DNA from: Imbricaverruca yamaguchii
Taxonomy: Eukaryota; Arthropoda; Thecostraca; Neoverrucidae
Reading direction: 5' to 3'
Assembly: GCA_034440575.1 (NCBI GenBank)
Contig: JAOTOL010001214.1
Span: 124,001-188,000, forward strand
Length of the DNA stretch: 64,000 bases
A program made the translations under genes and the position numbers. How positions within the stretch are numbered: position 1 is the first letter of the stretch; each line of letters starts with the position of its first letter. Under the pieces are notes generated by a model. That model was not told where the DNA came from. It did not search any database and saw nothing but the letters and a program-made list of their open reading frames with translations. Of the stretch, positions 24,314 to 35,340 are shown one piece after another.

Positions 24314-25828
24314 CCCTCCAGATTGGCAGATGTCCCACAGCTGAGCCCACTGAGCGCACTAACAGTCCGCCGATCTGATTGGCTTTCAGCTGCTGCAGCG
24401 TCACAGCATCGCCGTGTTTGATTGGTCGTACTTTATCGCCTGGGTTGGGGTTGGCTGGGTGCTGATTTCTGCACTGCTCTTCGTCGGCGCGTCAGTCTGC
24501 CTGAAGCGGGAGACCTACAACGAAAAACGGAAGAACCTGCCCTATATCATGCCCGGTAGGTGTATTCGCCATTTGGCTTCTTCTGCTGGCGTCTGTTGCC
24601 ACAGGTTCTGCTTCCCCAAACATCAGCCGCGTTTGTCCAGCTCGAGCTCTGTTGTAAGTTCAGATATGCCCGCTAAAATGTTGGCTGACGGGTCCAGTTT
24701 CATCACGCATTACCTAGGGCTCATGTTTGGAAGCTTCCTTCGTGATGGAGATGTTGACTCCCTCGTCGGGTTAAACAACTGCCTGTCATCTGATCATCTG
24801 ATGGCATACTCCGCTGTTGGCATGGACGACGCTATATTAAAGTAGCGCGCACAAGTTGCCTTCCTCGTCGTCAAAGGGTTTGATATTGACCGCAACGTTG
24901 GTTCATTAGCATTGAGCAACAGATACCTAGGCTTGGGAAACAATAGAATAACGCATCCTATTTGCCTACCAGAATAGCCCGCAAAACTAACCACCCCACG
25001 CATCTAATATGGTTCTGGAACAAATCAAGCGCTACACCCGGAAAGTAGCACAAGCTGTACTGCATAAATGTGCTGGTGGCAGTGTGAATAGCTATGCGTG
25101 TACGACCAAACTAACTACTTGTTATTGACCTCTGCATGGGAAATGGTGAGTAAAGTCGAAACGGGTTGTCGGTTAAATGGTGGGACGTGATGCTAAGATT
25201 AAGGTCTCCTTAATCTTAAGGATTAAGGTCTTCTTAATTTTAACATCGCGTATTGAATGACTTCTTGTGCAGTTAAGGGGTATTGACTGGTGAGAGTTCT
25301 GATGAAGCTAGGGGTTCTTGGTTAGGAGTAGCTTCTATGCTAAGCTGTTTTATATTGCTATCAATGACAAAAGGTACTATCTGCTGGATCGCAAGATGCG
25401 AAATAATGTACAATAACTGGTCTTAGAAACATCAAACCTGCAGATTACTTGTCATCAGTGTTGAAGATCTTGGACGTATCCATATACTTCTTATACAAAC
25501 CGCATAGTATCAATGAGGAAACATGTCTCAGACATTTAGCAATCGAACTGTGCTACAGCGGGCCTGTTATTATAGTCGTCGTTAGAATGGAAACCCTCGA
25601 CCACATAGTGTCCGGACGGGGTACCACTCAGAACGTACCAAGGAAGACGTCTGCGGACATCTTCGTCACAGAGTCGCAGATCTGACCGTGGCCGTTGCGT
25701 CGGCAGTGTACCCGACCAAGTCCTCCAACGGCGGCTACGGGCCGCAGTCGGGCGCCGGCTACGGCTACAACACCTACAACTACCCGGGGCCGTACTACGG
25801 CTCACAGTACGGCGGGTACAACTACTAG
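19555..25828 (+). CDS. Claudin/PMP22-like four-transmembrane protein, multi-exon, 5' end outside the window
   Basis: The exons I join are 19555-19665, 20967-21104, 22154-22251, then either 23798-23960 or 24390-24555, then 25707-25828 ending in TAG. All junctions are GT-AG and every phase fits, giving 209 or 210 residues. The first exon encodes an extracellular loop with an N-glycosylation sequon (ENLT). TM2 (SMIALFIVAFFFIF) and the start of TM3 come from the second exon, the rest of TM3 (GSMGLWHGV) from the third, TM4 (AWVGVG) from the alternative exon. The last exon is a Tyr/Gly-rich cytoplasmic tail ending YGGYNY. TM1 and the start codon are missing and I found no candidate upstream, so at least one exon lies outside or went unseen. 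Topology resembles arthropod septate-junction claudins, so a junction or membrane-scaffold role is inference. The acceptor at 20966 is a choice; an alternative near 20890 would lengthen the loop in frame. Third codon positions are strongly GC-rich, unlike the flanks. Confidence 0.8.
20061..20120 (+). mobile_element. SINE-like 3' tail fragment, family 4
   Basis: GCGCTGTATGACC...AGTCGATGC...CTAAGCCCAAATAACCAA is shared with 23247-23305, 43190-43240 and 59183-59222. No tRNA-like head is attached. Confidence 0.4.
20565..20680. repeat. Imperfect TGTGTCACTGTCACTGAC repeats
   Basis: Units of about 18 and 30 bp built from GTCACTGACA and CTGTGTCA, in an intron of the claudin-like gene. Confidence 0.7.
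21245..21450. repeat. ~35-bp minisatellite, ~6 copies, intronic
   Basis: Unit contains TGCTGCGATCGGGTAATAG and a GGCGAGT segment, in the intron after 21104 of the claudin-like gene. Confidence 0.8.
23247..23305 (+). mobile_element. SINE-like 3' tail fragment, family 4
   Basis: TTGTATGACCAACACAGTCG followed by ATGCGCCCCTAAGCCC and an AATAGCCAATCAACC tail. Confidence 0.4.
23798..23960 (+). CDS. Alternative TM4 exon, copy A, of the claudin-like gene
   Basis: The exon is bounded by a TTGCATTCCAG acceptor and a GTAACT donor. It starts in phase 0 and is 163 nt long, ending with one extra base. It encodes KKYTQAGYDWSFFLAWVGVG, then a hydrophobic stretch and a basic RRERHK stop-transfer region. The same TM4 segment recurs in the exon at 24390-24555 with the same entry and exit phases. 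Skipping this copy and using the other keeps the frame, while including both shifts it. Confidence 0.8.
24279..24311. repeat. (TA)n microsatellite
   Basis: About 16 TA units, in the intron between the two alternative TM4 exons of the claudin-like gene. Confidence 0.95.
24390..24555 (+). CDS. Alternative TM4 exon, copy B, of the claudin-like gene
   Basis: The exon is bounded by a GATTGGCTTTCAG acceptor and a GTAGGT donor. It starts in phase 0, is 166 nt long and ends with one extra base. It encodes HSIAVFDWSYFIAWVGVG, a hydrophobic stretch, then the basic segment KRETYNEKRK and ends YIMP. About half of the first 41 aligned positions match copy A, concentrated in DWS, AWVGVG and the RE after the helix. 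The two differ most in the juxtamembrane cytoplasmic part, so they would give proteins with different TM4-proximal tails. Confidence 0.8.
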
Positions 25829-26901
25829 CGACGCCCAGCGGCGACACCGACAACCTCCACTGCTGACGTGGATATAGGTGGCGCCAGCGTCAGCCTTGTT
25901 CGATGTCGTGTGTTGTGTGCACCACACAGGTCGCAAGTCGGCCCCTCTATGAACAACACCTGCAGGGTGGTATCGCTAACTCGCATGTGGAAGATGAACA
26001 CTATCCTTCACCGCACTAGCGCCGCCAGCGGCCGCGCGACACACCACCACCATCATCAGTGAATAGGGGTGGATCAGATGTGTGAGCGGTCGCCGTGCCC
26101 CCGCCTCAGCTGCGATGCGGTTCTGCCACTGCAGACAAGGAGATCCCGGGATACCATTGCAATGCGCCAGACGAAGCGACGCTCGACTGCGACTGCCGGC
26201 GACACGTGCTGCCTGAAGTCTCGGGAGCAACAGACAGACGCTCGCTCACGATTCGAACCTCGGAAAATCGCATCGCGGTCAAATGTGAACACGGCTCGCG
26301 ACCGGCTACCGCACGAGAGCGTGTGTCAGGTTGCTGGTCCAGTGTGTGTGTTGTCGCAGGCAGACACGGGGTCGGTGGTATAGCCATGGGCGCCGAACAA
26401 AAGCAGCAATTCACACCATCCCTGTTATTCTTATTGTCCTATCATTCCAATGAAAGCATGTGTGTGCACGTGATTCGAGGACGCTTCGCCCCGGATTGGC
26501 AAGACCCTGTGTTACGAAGGTTGCGTCACGTTAGATACTAGTGGTTAGTTTTAGCAACGGTGTATCTACAGCTCAGGGGTTCCCTGTCTGCTCAACGCGA
26601 TCCCACGTCTCCCTGTGATGGGGAGAGACGCCTCCCGCCTCTATCGACGTCCAATCAATCACGCAGTCGCCCACAAAATGTCACCGCCTGCCGTTAAAAC
26701 GCCACTACACATGTCCGGCGTTTCTTCATCACTTGGATCCACCTCAAACCTCAGCGTGATCCCTCGCACTTAGCACCTGCAGGCCGGCAATCGCCTATTC
26801 TCTGTACAATCGGCGCTCTTCCCTCCTCACTGAATAACATGGACATTACATCAGCCTCGGCATGTTCTTCACCCTGGTATTTCCGCTGCCGGCGTGGCCG
26901 C
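25829..26901. other. 3' UTR of the claudin-like gene and intergenic sequence
   Basis: Follows the TAG at 25828. Several frames stay open to about 26540 but none has recognisable similarity. No clear AATAAA was found on the + strand. Confidence 0.4.
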
Positions 26902-27238
26902 ATAACAAACAATAGACGCGTCTCAATCGCCGCGAGTGCCTTGACCGGCGCGGCTACATAACAAACAATAGACGCGTCTCAATCGCCGGGAGTGCCCTGA
27001 CCGGCGCGGCTACATAACAAACAATAGACGCGTCTCAATCGCCGGGAGTGCCCTGACCGGCGCGGCTACATAACAAACAATAGACGCATCTGAATCGCCG
27101 GTAGTGCCCTGACCGGCGCGGCTACATAACAAACAATAGACACGTCTCAATCGCCGGGAGTGCCCTGACCGGCGCGGCTACATAACAAACAATAGACGCG
27201 TCTCAATCGCCGGGAGTGCCCAGACCGGCGCGGCCGGG
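26902..27238. repeat. 56-bp tandem repeat, 6 copies
   Basis: Units begin CATAACAAACAATAGACGCG and include GTGCCCTGACCGGCGCGG. Successive copies differ by one or two bases. Confidence 0.9.
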
Positions 27239-27780
27239 GAGTGTGAAGCGCCGCTGGCGCTGAGTGAATGCCCTTCTCGTGCAGCTAAGCGGATGCCGTT
27301 CTCGTGCAGCTACGCGACCCGTCGGGCGCGACCCCGAGTCGGATTGTATGTGACGAGCGTGTGAGCGTCGCGCTACCGCCCGAGGGCATCGCGATGGTAA
27401 CAGTGTGACGCTGACAGCTTCCTCAGAGTATTGAACAGGTGGTGACTCGTAGCTTTCGTCATCACTTTAGCGCGTGAAGCTTGCAGCCTAGTTGAACTAC
27501 CCGTGGATGTTATCTACGCATAACTATATATAACTACGCATGGATGTTATCGCTGTCATTTATGTCGGTGGCTTTCCACCATGGCGTGAATATGCTTGAT
27601 CTGTTCTGCGTTCACCAGGTCCGCTCGCGTTGTTACACATGACGCACGAGCCGCCGCGGTGCAACATTAGCGATGCCGGACGTGCCTTTGTATTTAACAG
27701 TGTCCGGAGCTGGCAATTCGTGCAGCCCTACTTGCGTACAGACAATCGCCGGTTCGTCGCCGAGAGCGTTGTCGTTGCAG

Positions 27781-28005
27781 GTTTCAACACATCGAGATGT
27801 CGTGCTATGTCCCGTGGAGCGCGCGTCAGCTGATTGGTCAGCTGACGCGGCCCGGCCCGTATCAGTATATCCGTCCAGTGAGCCTGTGGGCCGGTGTGCC
27901 GCCGTGTGTGTCTGTCGATGATCCGTCGGTGGTTTGCGACGCGTTGCTAGACGTTGTCACGCCCCGCGTGGACGCCGGGCGACTGTCCGCCCGATCCGGG
28001 GCGAG
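27781..28005 (+). CDS. Exon-like open frame of unknown identity
   Basis: The frame is bounded by a TTGTCGTTGCAG acceptor and a GCGAG/GTCAGT donor. It reads FQHIEMSCYVPWSARQLIG, PYQYIRPVSLWAGVPP and VVCDALLDVVTP, with GC-rich codon use like the known exons here. I do not recognise the protein and no partner exon is obvious. A chance frame in a CpG-rich segment remains possible. Confidence 0.25.
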
Positions 28006-28054
28006 GTCAGTACGGACACTGGCAGCTGGAACAAGTCAAAGCGGAGGTGCACGC

Positions 28055-28310
28055 CGCGCTGCGACATGTGCGAATGCCTTGTGTGAGTCTGCGGCACGTG
28101 CGAATGCCTTGTACGAGTCTGCGACACGTGCGAATGCCTTGTACGAGTCTGCGACACGTGCGAATGCCTTGTACGAGTATGCGACACGTGCGAATGCCTT
28201 GTACGAGTATGCGACACGTGTGAATGCCTTGTGCGAGTCTGCGACACGTGCGAATGCCTTGTGTGAGTCTGCGACACGTGCGAATGCCTTGTACGAGTCT
28301 GCTAGTGACA
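28055..28310. repeat. 30-bp minisatellite, ~8 copies
   Basis: Unit contains GACACGTGCGAATGCCTTGT; every unit has CACGTG. It begins 50 bp after the candidate donor of the open frame at 27781-28005. Confidence 0.9.
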
Positions 28311-28655
28311 CGCTACACAGCGGAATGTCTGCAGCGACCTAGCATAAGACTGGGGAGGGGGATTATCTCGCCCATCCATCGCTGTCGTTAACTGTGTACA
28401 GTTCTTTATGGTTAACAATACCACTGTTTGATTTAATTGAGACAAGTGCTGTGTTTTCATTGTGAGAACGAGTACGCCAGTGCTCGTCGATAAATACATT
28501 ATAAAAGTACCTTAGGCCTCTTCCTCTGCCAATGCATGGACTCAGTCACGACGGACGAAAGCAAGCATCTGGGCGGTGGGTATATGCTCCAAGTCAAAAC
28601 TCGCCAGCCGTCGGACAAACACCGAAACGAAATCTCACGTTACATTAGCAGGGTT

Positions 28656-28661
28656 TTTATT
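28656..28661 (-). promoter_or_regulatory. Polyadenylation signal of CCT6
   Basis: AATAAA occurs on the - strand about 155 nt downstream of the CCT6 stop codon. Its position supports a 3' UTR of roughly 150-180 nt and a transcript ending near 28640. Confidence 0.65.
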
Positions 28662-28814
28662 GTGACGGCGTTCGATTTCAACACCGCCTAACACAGTACA
28701 ACAGCGGCAGCAACGCGACAAGCCTGGCTGAGAGCGATCGTGAGAAACTGAGGCGTTGGGCAGGGGCCGCTCAGCAGGCCGGTCGGCTGCGTGGGGTCCC
28801 ACCACCAGCGGGCC

Positions 28815-28884
28815 TCACTTCAGCGAGGACAGGCCGGCCCGCATTATCTCGTCCACCAGCAGCAGGTTGCTGGCGATCACGGCA
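28815..28884 (-). CDS. CCT6: Terminal coding exon of chaperonin CCT subunit zeta
   Basis: On the - strand, after a CCTTTCTGTTTCAG acceptor, the exon completes one codon and then reads AVIASNLLLVDEIMRAG, SSLK and TGA. This is the C-terminal signature of CCT6 (zeta), one of eight subunits of the cytosolic TRiC/CCT ring that folds actin, tubulin and other proteins; the segment is part of the equatorial domain. Only 23 codons plus one base are present. I looked for the upstream exons at higher coordinates and did not recognise any, so the preceding intron is long or the rest lies elsewhere. The 3' UTR runs leftwards to an AATAAA at 28656-28661. A 5'-truncated SINE sits immediately upstream and duplicates the splice acceptor. 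A retained fragment of a duplicated gene cannot be excluded. Confidence 0.85.
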
Positions 28885-28892
28885 CTGAAACA

Positions 28893-29007
28893 GAAAGGGT
28901 GTGGGTTCGAGTCTCACTTGTCGCTGCTCTTCGCCAGCGAGCAATCGGCGTGAGATTGGCGATGCTACATGACTCAATGGTCGGCGTGCCGTAAACCCAA
29001 TAACCAC
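28893..29007 (+). mobile_element. 5'-truncated SINE, family 1, inserted at the CCT6 splice acceptor
   Basis: The element begins inside its head at GTGTGGGTTCGAG and ends CCAATAACC. It is flanked by perfect 15-bp target-site duplications CACGGCACTGAAACA at 28878-28892 and 29008-29022. On the opposite strand this duplicated word is the last 8 intron bases and first 7 exon bases of the CCT6 terminal exon. Confidence 0.85.
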
Positions 29008-29022
29008 CACGGCACTGAAACA

Positions 29023-29749
29023 ACATGCTCACCAGTCAGAGACCAAGCCTAGTCAAGGATAAACGAGGCGCGGCAGATAAGGAACGGTACCGAATAAACC
29101 AGCCGAGACAGAAATGTGTCACATACAAAAAAAAAACAGATCATGGGTGACAAAGAACGGGAATCAGAAATCGGGACTGAAAGGTGTAGACCGATCAGGT
29201 CAGGAATGCAACAAATACACCAATCAGAACCAGAACTGTATAAAATTCACAAATCAGAGTCAGAACTGCAAAACATTCACCGACCAAAGAAGGCGCAGTG
29301 ACAAAGCCGCCGGTGCTTCGCACGACGCCCAATCAGCGCTAACCTCACTTTGTGTCACCTCATGCGACGGAGCTGAACCAATGCTAGCATAAATTGCATG
29401 GATGTCCATATCGCTATAATTTGCTGGATAATGAAACTGCTGTGCAAAATCTGACATCTGCATGCGCCTTTCCACCTCATCTGCCCCGAGGGCAGACCAA
29501 GACAACAGACGACATTTGATCAGACGGCATGCGACGACTGGCCTCACAGTGAATCAACGACGCGCGGGGCACAAATCAGCTGGGCTCGTCTCTGCTACAC
29601 ATACGCCGATCGGAAACCGGGCTGCAAACCAGCCACCAATCAGAGACGACATGACAAAACGCAACAACGAATCGGAGACGGCAATGGGGCACGTCTCCGG
29701 GCACAAACAAGAGTAAAACAGAGCACTGCCTTCAGCGTCATGGATGCCA
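29023..29749. other. Probable CCT6 intron, no exon recognised
   Basis: Contains two to three ~35-bp repeats around ATCAGAGTCAGAACTG (29220-29275). A 95-codon - strand frame (29260-29547) is unrecognised. Confidence 0.4.
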
Positions 29750-30395
29750 CTGCTCCACTCCACCACTTCATACACTCCATACACTCCACTCCACCACTCC
29801 ACACACTCCACTCCACCACTCCACACACTCCACTCCACCACTCCACACACTCCACTCCACCACTCCATATACTCCACTCCACCACTCCACACACTCCACT
29901 CCACCACTCCACACACTCCACTCCACTCCACCACTCCACCACTCCACACCACTCCACTACACCACCCCCACACACTCCACTCCACCACTCCACACACTCC
30001 ACTCCACCACTCCACACACTCCACCACCACTCCACACCCACTACCACTCCCACCTCCCACTCCACCACTCCACCCCACTCAACCACCCATATACTCCACT
30101 CCACCACTCCACACACTCACACACTCCACACACTCCCTCCACTCCACCACCCACACTCCACTCCACCACTCCAACACTCCCTCCACCACTCCATACTCCC
30201 ACTCACACTCCACTCCACCACTCCCCACCACTCCATTCCCCACTCCACCACCACTCCACACACTCCACTCCACCACTCCACACACTCCACTCCACCACTC
30301 CATATACTCCACTCCACCACTCCACACACTCCACTCCACCACTCCACACACTCCACTCCACCACTCCATATACTCCACTACACTACCGCACACAG
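29750..30395. repeat. 22-bp CCACTCCA-type minisatellite
   Basis: Built from ACTCCACTCCACC and ACTCCACACACT, with a degenerate middle and more regular ends, CATATACTCC variants recurring every few units. Purine-pyrimidine asymmetry is complete over long stretches. Confidence 0.9.
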
Positions 30396-32576
30396 GGTGG
30401 ACCTCTATCGGATATATATAGAGGCGGCCAGCTCCACCTGCAGCCGGACGATGGTGTCCTGCCGCCGCACACAGGGCCAGGTCAGGTCAGGCAGGGTCAG
30501 GTCACCAACCGCTGCCAGCTCAAGGCACAGCCTCACCTCTGATGCCACCCGCGGTCATGTCCACAAGCAGGATCAGGTCAGGTTAACCAGTCAGGCCAGT
30601 TAGGCAGGGTCAGGTCACCGACATCGAATCCACGTGTCGGGTCGTGTCAACTGGGATCAGTTCGCCTCCGGAGGTAATGTCGGGCCTCACTGGATGGGCT
30701 CCGGAACCAGCATCACAAAATATATTCAGTGTTGGGCGTCAGTTGGAAATTATTATTGGAGGCAGAAGAAGAGTGGAAAATTGAAGCATAAAATAAGTGT
30801 AGCACAGCAATAGTTATCGTTTTATAGCCAACACCTGATAGACGCAAAAAAATAGATGCACCAAGAAATTATCAAATTGGAGCTCATATTTCTTCAATAT
30901 TTACAGTTGTATTGATATTTTGGGAGTGTGGGATAAACACACTGCAGTTGATAATCATTGATGTTGGCAGGCAGAAGTAGATGAATGTTTCAAACAGCGA
31001 CAGTAGTCGTCCACCTCTGAACATTTTGGGACAACTGAGCACCTCGCCACTTCAGCAGAGAGACACACCTCAACTGGATCAACACACTCAACACACCTCA
31101 GCTGGACCCTGGCCGTGGCTCAGACAACTATGAACGCTCTGCTAGTATACCACAGACCACCTCCTCTCAGTGGATGCGATTGTGTCGCGACAGGACTTCA
31201 CACACACACATGGCCATCCGGCCCCAGATCACAACATCTCTGGAGACAGCAGTACGCCACGGTCTGAACCAAGCAATATCAGCTCGCCAACACGGAATCC
31301 AGTATCCCGGATCAGTCCGCCGAGGTGTACGATCCCGAGCACCTGACAATGACCTGAGGTGACGGATCCCGAGCACCTGACGATCCCACCGCAGACTGCC
31401 CCACCTCCAGTCACTCGAGCGAATCACACTCAAAACAGATGCCATTCCTTCGCTCAGTACCACACCGCATCCCACCAGCCGGCCCGTTACAAACGTATCA
31501 CACGCACACGCACATCCCACACGTCATCGATACACCTATACACACCGTGCTATATCTCCCAAACACCCCCCCTCCCACCCCCCAGGCACTCGGCACTTCA
31601 CCAGAGCGATCCGCAACTCCACGGACCGATCGCTGCAGCCAGACGGAGTCACCTCGGCGCAATCAGGGCCTGCGTCAGGGGCTGCACGGGGGGCTAGCAG
31701 ACTCGGAGGTGGAGCAACCAACACCCACTGTACGTCGTCGGATTTCGACCACTCTTTGCTTTTCCAAAGGGGAAATTTTGAATGAAAATATGCAACGATA
31801 ATTTACTTTTCCTGCTGAAAGCCCCGTTTAGGTTTCGCGGTACGCTTATTGGGGTTGTTCGACGTCATCCTTCAGGGCCCCGGAGTGATTTCTCTGTTCG
31901 AAGCCCTGGCACTTTTTCAGGAGCATCATACGATTTTTCTTCGGGACCGTGGTACTGTTTTTCGGGGCCATGGCGATAATTTTCTGCGCGCAGATAGGCC
32001 CTTGGGGAAGTGTCTAGAGCTCGCAAGGGGCTCATTACCTTTCAGGCGGCAGATGCCCCTTGCACCCCTCTGATGCGCCATGGGTAGAAGCTGGTAACAA
32101 CTGTCCATTTTCTCGCAGTTTTGGTTCAAATTCGGCTGTTGCCGGACGTATAATCTTGTGAAACATGAGCCGGGAGACAAGACACTATATGCAAAGTCCC
32201 AACACACGTTTTTATCGACTTACATACCAACTAACATAGCAAACACGAAAATCAAGAATCGTTCACACCTTAGCCCGGCCGCCAGTCGCGTCTCTTCTGT
32301 CAGATCCCCACACCCCGTCTGAAGGAATTGTTACAAAGACCCACGTCTAACTTCCAAACTGAGCGGTGCACGAAAACAAACCGGATGCCATCGGGAAGCC
32401 CTCAATGAATAGGACTCGAAGGTTTTAGAATACTTAAAAAAAAAAAAATTTAGAACACCTTTTTATTTTATATTTTTAATTTTAGAATAACTTTTTAGAC
32501 ATAAAATGACGTTTTAAAAATTGACTTCGAACACATTTGATATCTAGAAATTAATGCAGGACGAACGTAACTGTAT
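30396..32576. other. No gene recognised
   Basis: Repeated CAGGTCAGG words at 30476-30615; duplicated CCCGAGCACCTGAC words near 31335-31382; degenerate ~20-bp GC-rich periodicity at 31850-32050. Confidence 0.45.
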
Positions 32577-32802
32577 TAGCTGTTTAGCATTAAGGTGGGA
32601 ATGTTTATTACAGTCCCCGACGTTTTGGTGTCATACCTTCTTCAAGGGCCTGAAAAGGTGAATACGGTTTTCGGTCAGAATAGGTACAAAAAGTACCTAT
32701 TCTCACTGTAAAACTTATTCCCCTTTTTCGCCCTTGAAGAAGATGTGACACCGAAACATCGGGCACTAATCAATATTATCACCGGAATGCTAAAAACGAA
32801 TA
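32577..32802. repeat. Imperfect palindrome with Penelope-like GAAGAAG...GAAAC motifs
   Basis: Two ~100-bp arms fold around the centre GAATAGGTAC-aaaaa-GTACCTATTC (32678-32702). Each arm contains CTTGAAGAAG followed ten bases later by CCGAAACATCGGG or CCAAAACGTCGGG. This pair of words recalls the hammerhead-like ends of Penelope-like elements. Arm identity is roughly 70 percent by eye. No reverse transcriptase frame is nearby. Confidence 0.5.
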
Positions 32803-33029
32803 GAGTTGCAGGCCATTCTACATTCATTTCTAACAGTCTGCTATTCAACATTTTATATCTCCATTTCTGGTCAGACAGTAAGAAAACGCGTGCCATTTCA
32901 TACCTAATTACATAGCTGATATTACAAAAATGGTAGCATCGGTTCATCATGGGCTAAAATTGCCAATGACCTAACGCCACTAACCTGACCTAAAACAAAA
33001 ATCCAAGATATACGTGTGGTATGTGTAGC

Positions 33030-33470
33030 ACCTAGGAGCGTGGATGATATACGTGTTGTATGTGTATCATCTAGGGGGTGGATGATATACGTATTGTATG
33101 TGTAGCACCTAGGGGCGTGGATGATATACGTGTTGTATGTGTAGCACCTAGGGGCGTGAATGATATGCGTGTTGTATGTGCAGCACCTAGGGGCGTGGAT
33201 GATATACGTGTTGTATGTGTCTAGGGGCGTGAATGATATGCGTGTTGTATGTGTAGCACCTAGGGGCGTGAATGATATGCGTGTTGTATGTGCAGCACCT
33301 AGGGGCGTGGATGATATACGTGTTGTATGTGCAGCACCTAGGGGCGTGAATGATATGCGTGTTGTATGTGTGGCACCTAGGGGCCTGAATGGTGTGCGTG
33401 TTGTATGTATAGCACCTAGGGGCGTGCATGATATACGTGTTATATGAGTAGCACCTAGGGGCGTGGATGC
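33030..33470. repeat. 39-bp minisatellite, ~11 copies
   Basis: Unit contains AGCACCTAGGGGCGTG and ATGATATGCGTGTTGTATG; one unit near 33220 is shortened. Confidence 0.9.
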
Positions 33471-33627
33471 ATAGCTGTAGGATAGGGGAGGCCAGCGACG
33501 AAAGAGCGGTAGTACGGACCAGCCGGCTATACTAAACCCAGGGAGGTGCTGTTGCCCAGCAACACCGGTGACGTGAACGGTCTAGCCGCAGCACCGCATA
33601 AATGGGGCCAACCTCCGGTAGGATAGA

Positions 33628-34377
<750 letters not shown>

Positions 34378-35060
34378 TTATATATTGCTTGTATTTTCTG
34401 GCCAGCTTTGATTCGAAAAATGTTGAATGCTCTGTTGTATTGAGGATTTACTGCACTCAAAATGTTGTGGAATTTCTACGGTTCGATTTGTGAAACCTTT
34501 TGTCGGTGGAATTGTCACAGACGCTGCTTGCAAAAGTGTATTGGCAAATAAGTGAATGTTTTGAATAGGAGAATTGCCCGGGTTATGCTGTACATAGGCA
34601 AGTTCCTGGAGTTTGGTCCAGTCGCCCTTCGTAAGTTGCCAGTGAGGGGTAAAACTTGGCGTAGCATAGGCAGTTGTTGAAAATGTGGACATTGATTTGA
34701 TGGGGTAGTGATCGCCGTCATGAATGTCGGCATCTATGGTGAAATCAAAATCGTTAGCCAGAGACGGAGAGCAAATTGTAACATCAATGACAGTTTGGTA
34801 GTGTCCCAGGTGGAAAAAGTTAGGTATCCAGTTCTATGGAATATCAAATTGTACCGGCCTAAAATGTGTTCAACAATGCGTCTGTCCAACATCCAACGCT
34901 TGGTTATGTGCATTAAAATCACGGAGTTCAATGAAAGGATTTCTCAAATATGCTACGAGATGTTCTAGTGGTGGCCAAATGTGTGCTACGTGTGTGTGAT
35001 GGAATATAATTATAACAAATATCTGTATTCCGACCATGGGTCCGTGATGTACATGCTGTG
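34378..35060 (-). pseudogene. Non-LTR retrotransposon endonuclease fragment
   Basis: Reading leftwards, broken frames give FIELRDFNAHNQAL (the GDFNAHN strand of an AP-type endonuclease), RRIVEHILGRYNLIF, then a PSFTPHWQLTKGDWTKLQEL block typical of the linker after the endonuclease. Several frame changes and stops interrupt it. No reverse transcriptase follows before the 5' neighbour at 34,000, so only the endonuclease part remains. Confidence 0.6.
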
Positions 35061-35117
35061 GCTTATAAAGGTGAATTAAGTGTAATTTGTGTGTGTGCTT
35101 GCGTGCGTGCATGTGTG

Positions 35118-35268
<151 letters not shown>

Positions 35269-35340
35269 AAAACTGCACCTTTTTGCTTCCAGTCATGGCC
35301 AATCTCCATATCATCAGCGATAACTGCAACATGGCATATG

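Noticed and set aside
26069..26541. Possible coding continuation after the claudin-like gene
   Set aside because: Three frames are open in parallel without a splice signal or similarity, and the gene already ends at TAG 25828 in a typical Tyr-rich tail.
28536..28691. A 51-codon + strand frame 30 nt downstream of a TATAAAA at about 28500
   Set aside because: It overlaps the antisense CCT6 3' UTR and its AATAAA, has no recognisable similarity, and the TATA match is easily accidental.
30440..30600. Short - strand segments (DTIVRLQ, VDMTAGGIR) between splice-like signals as CCT6 upstream exons
   Set aside because: They do not match the CCT6 sequence expected before the last exon and are too short to support.
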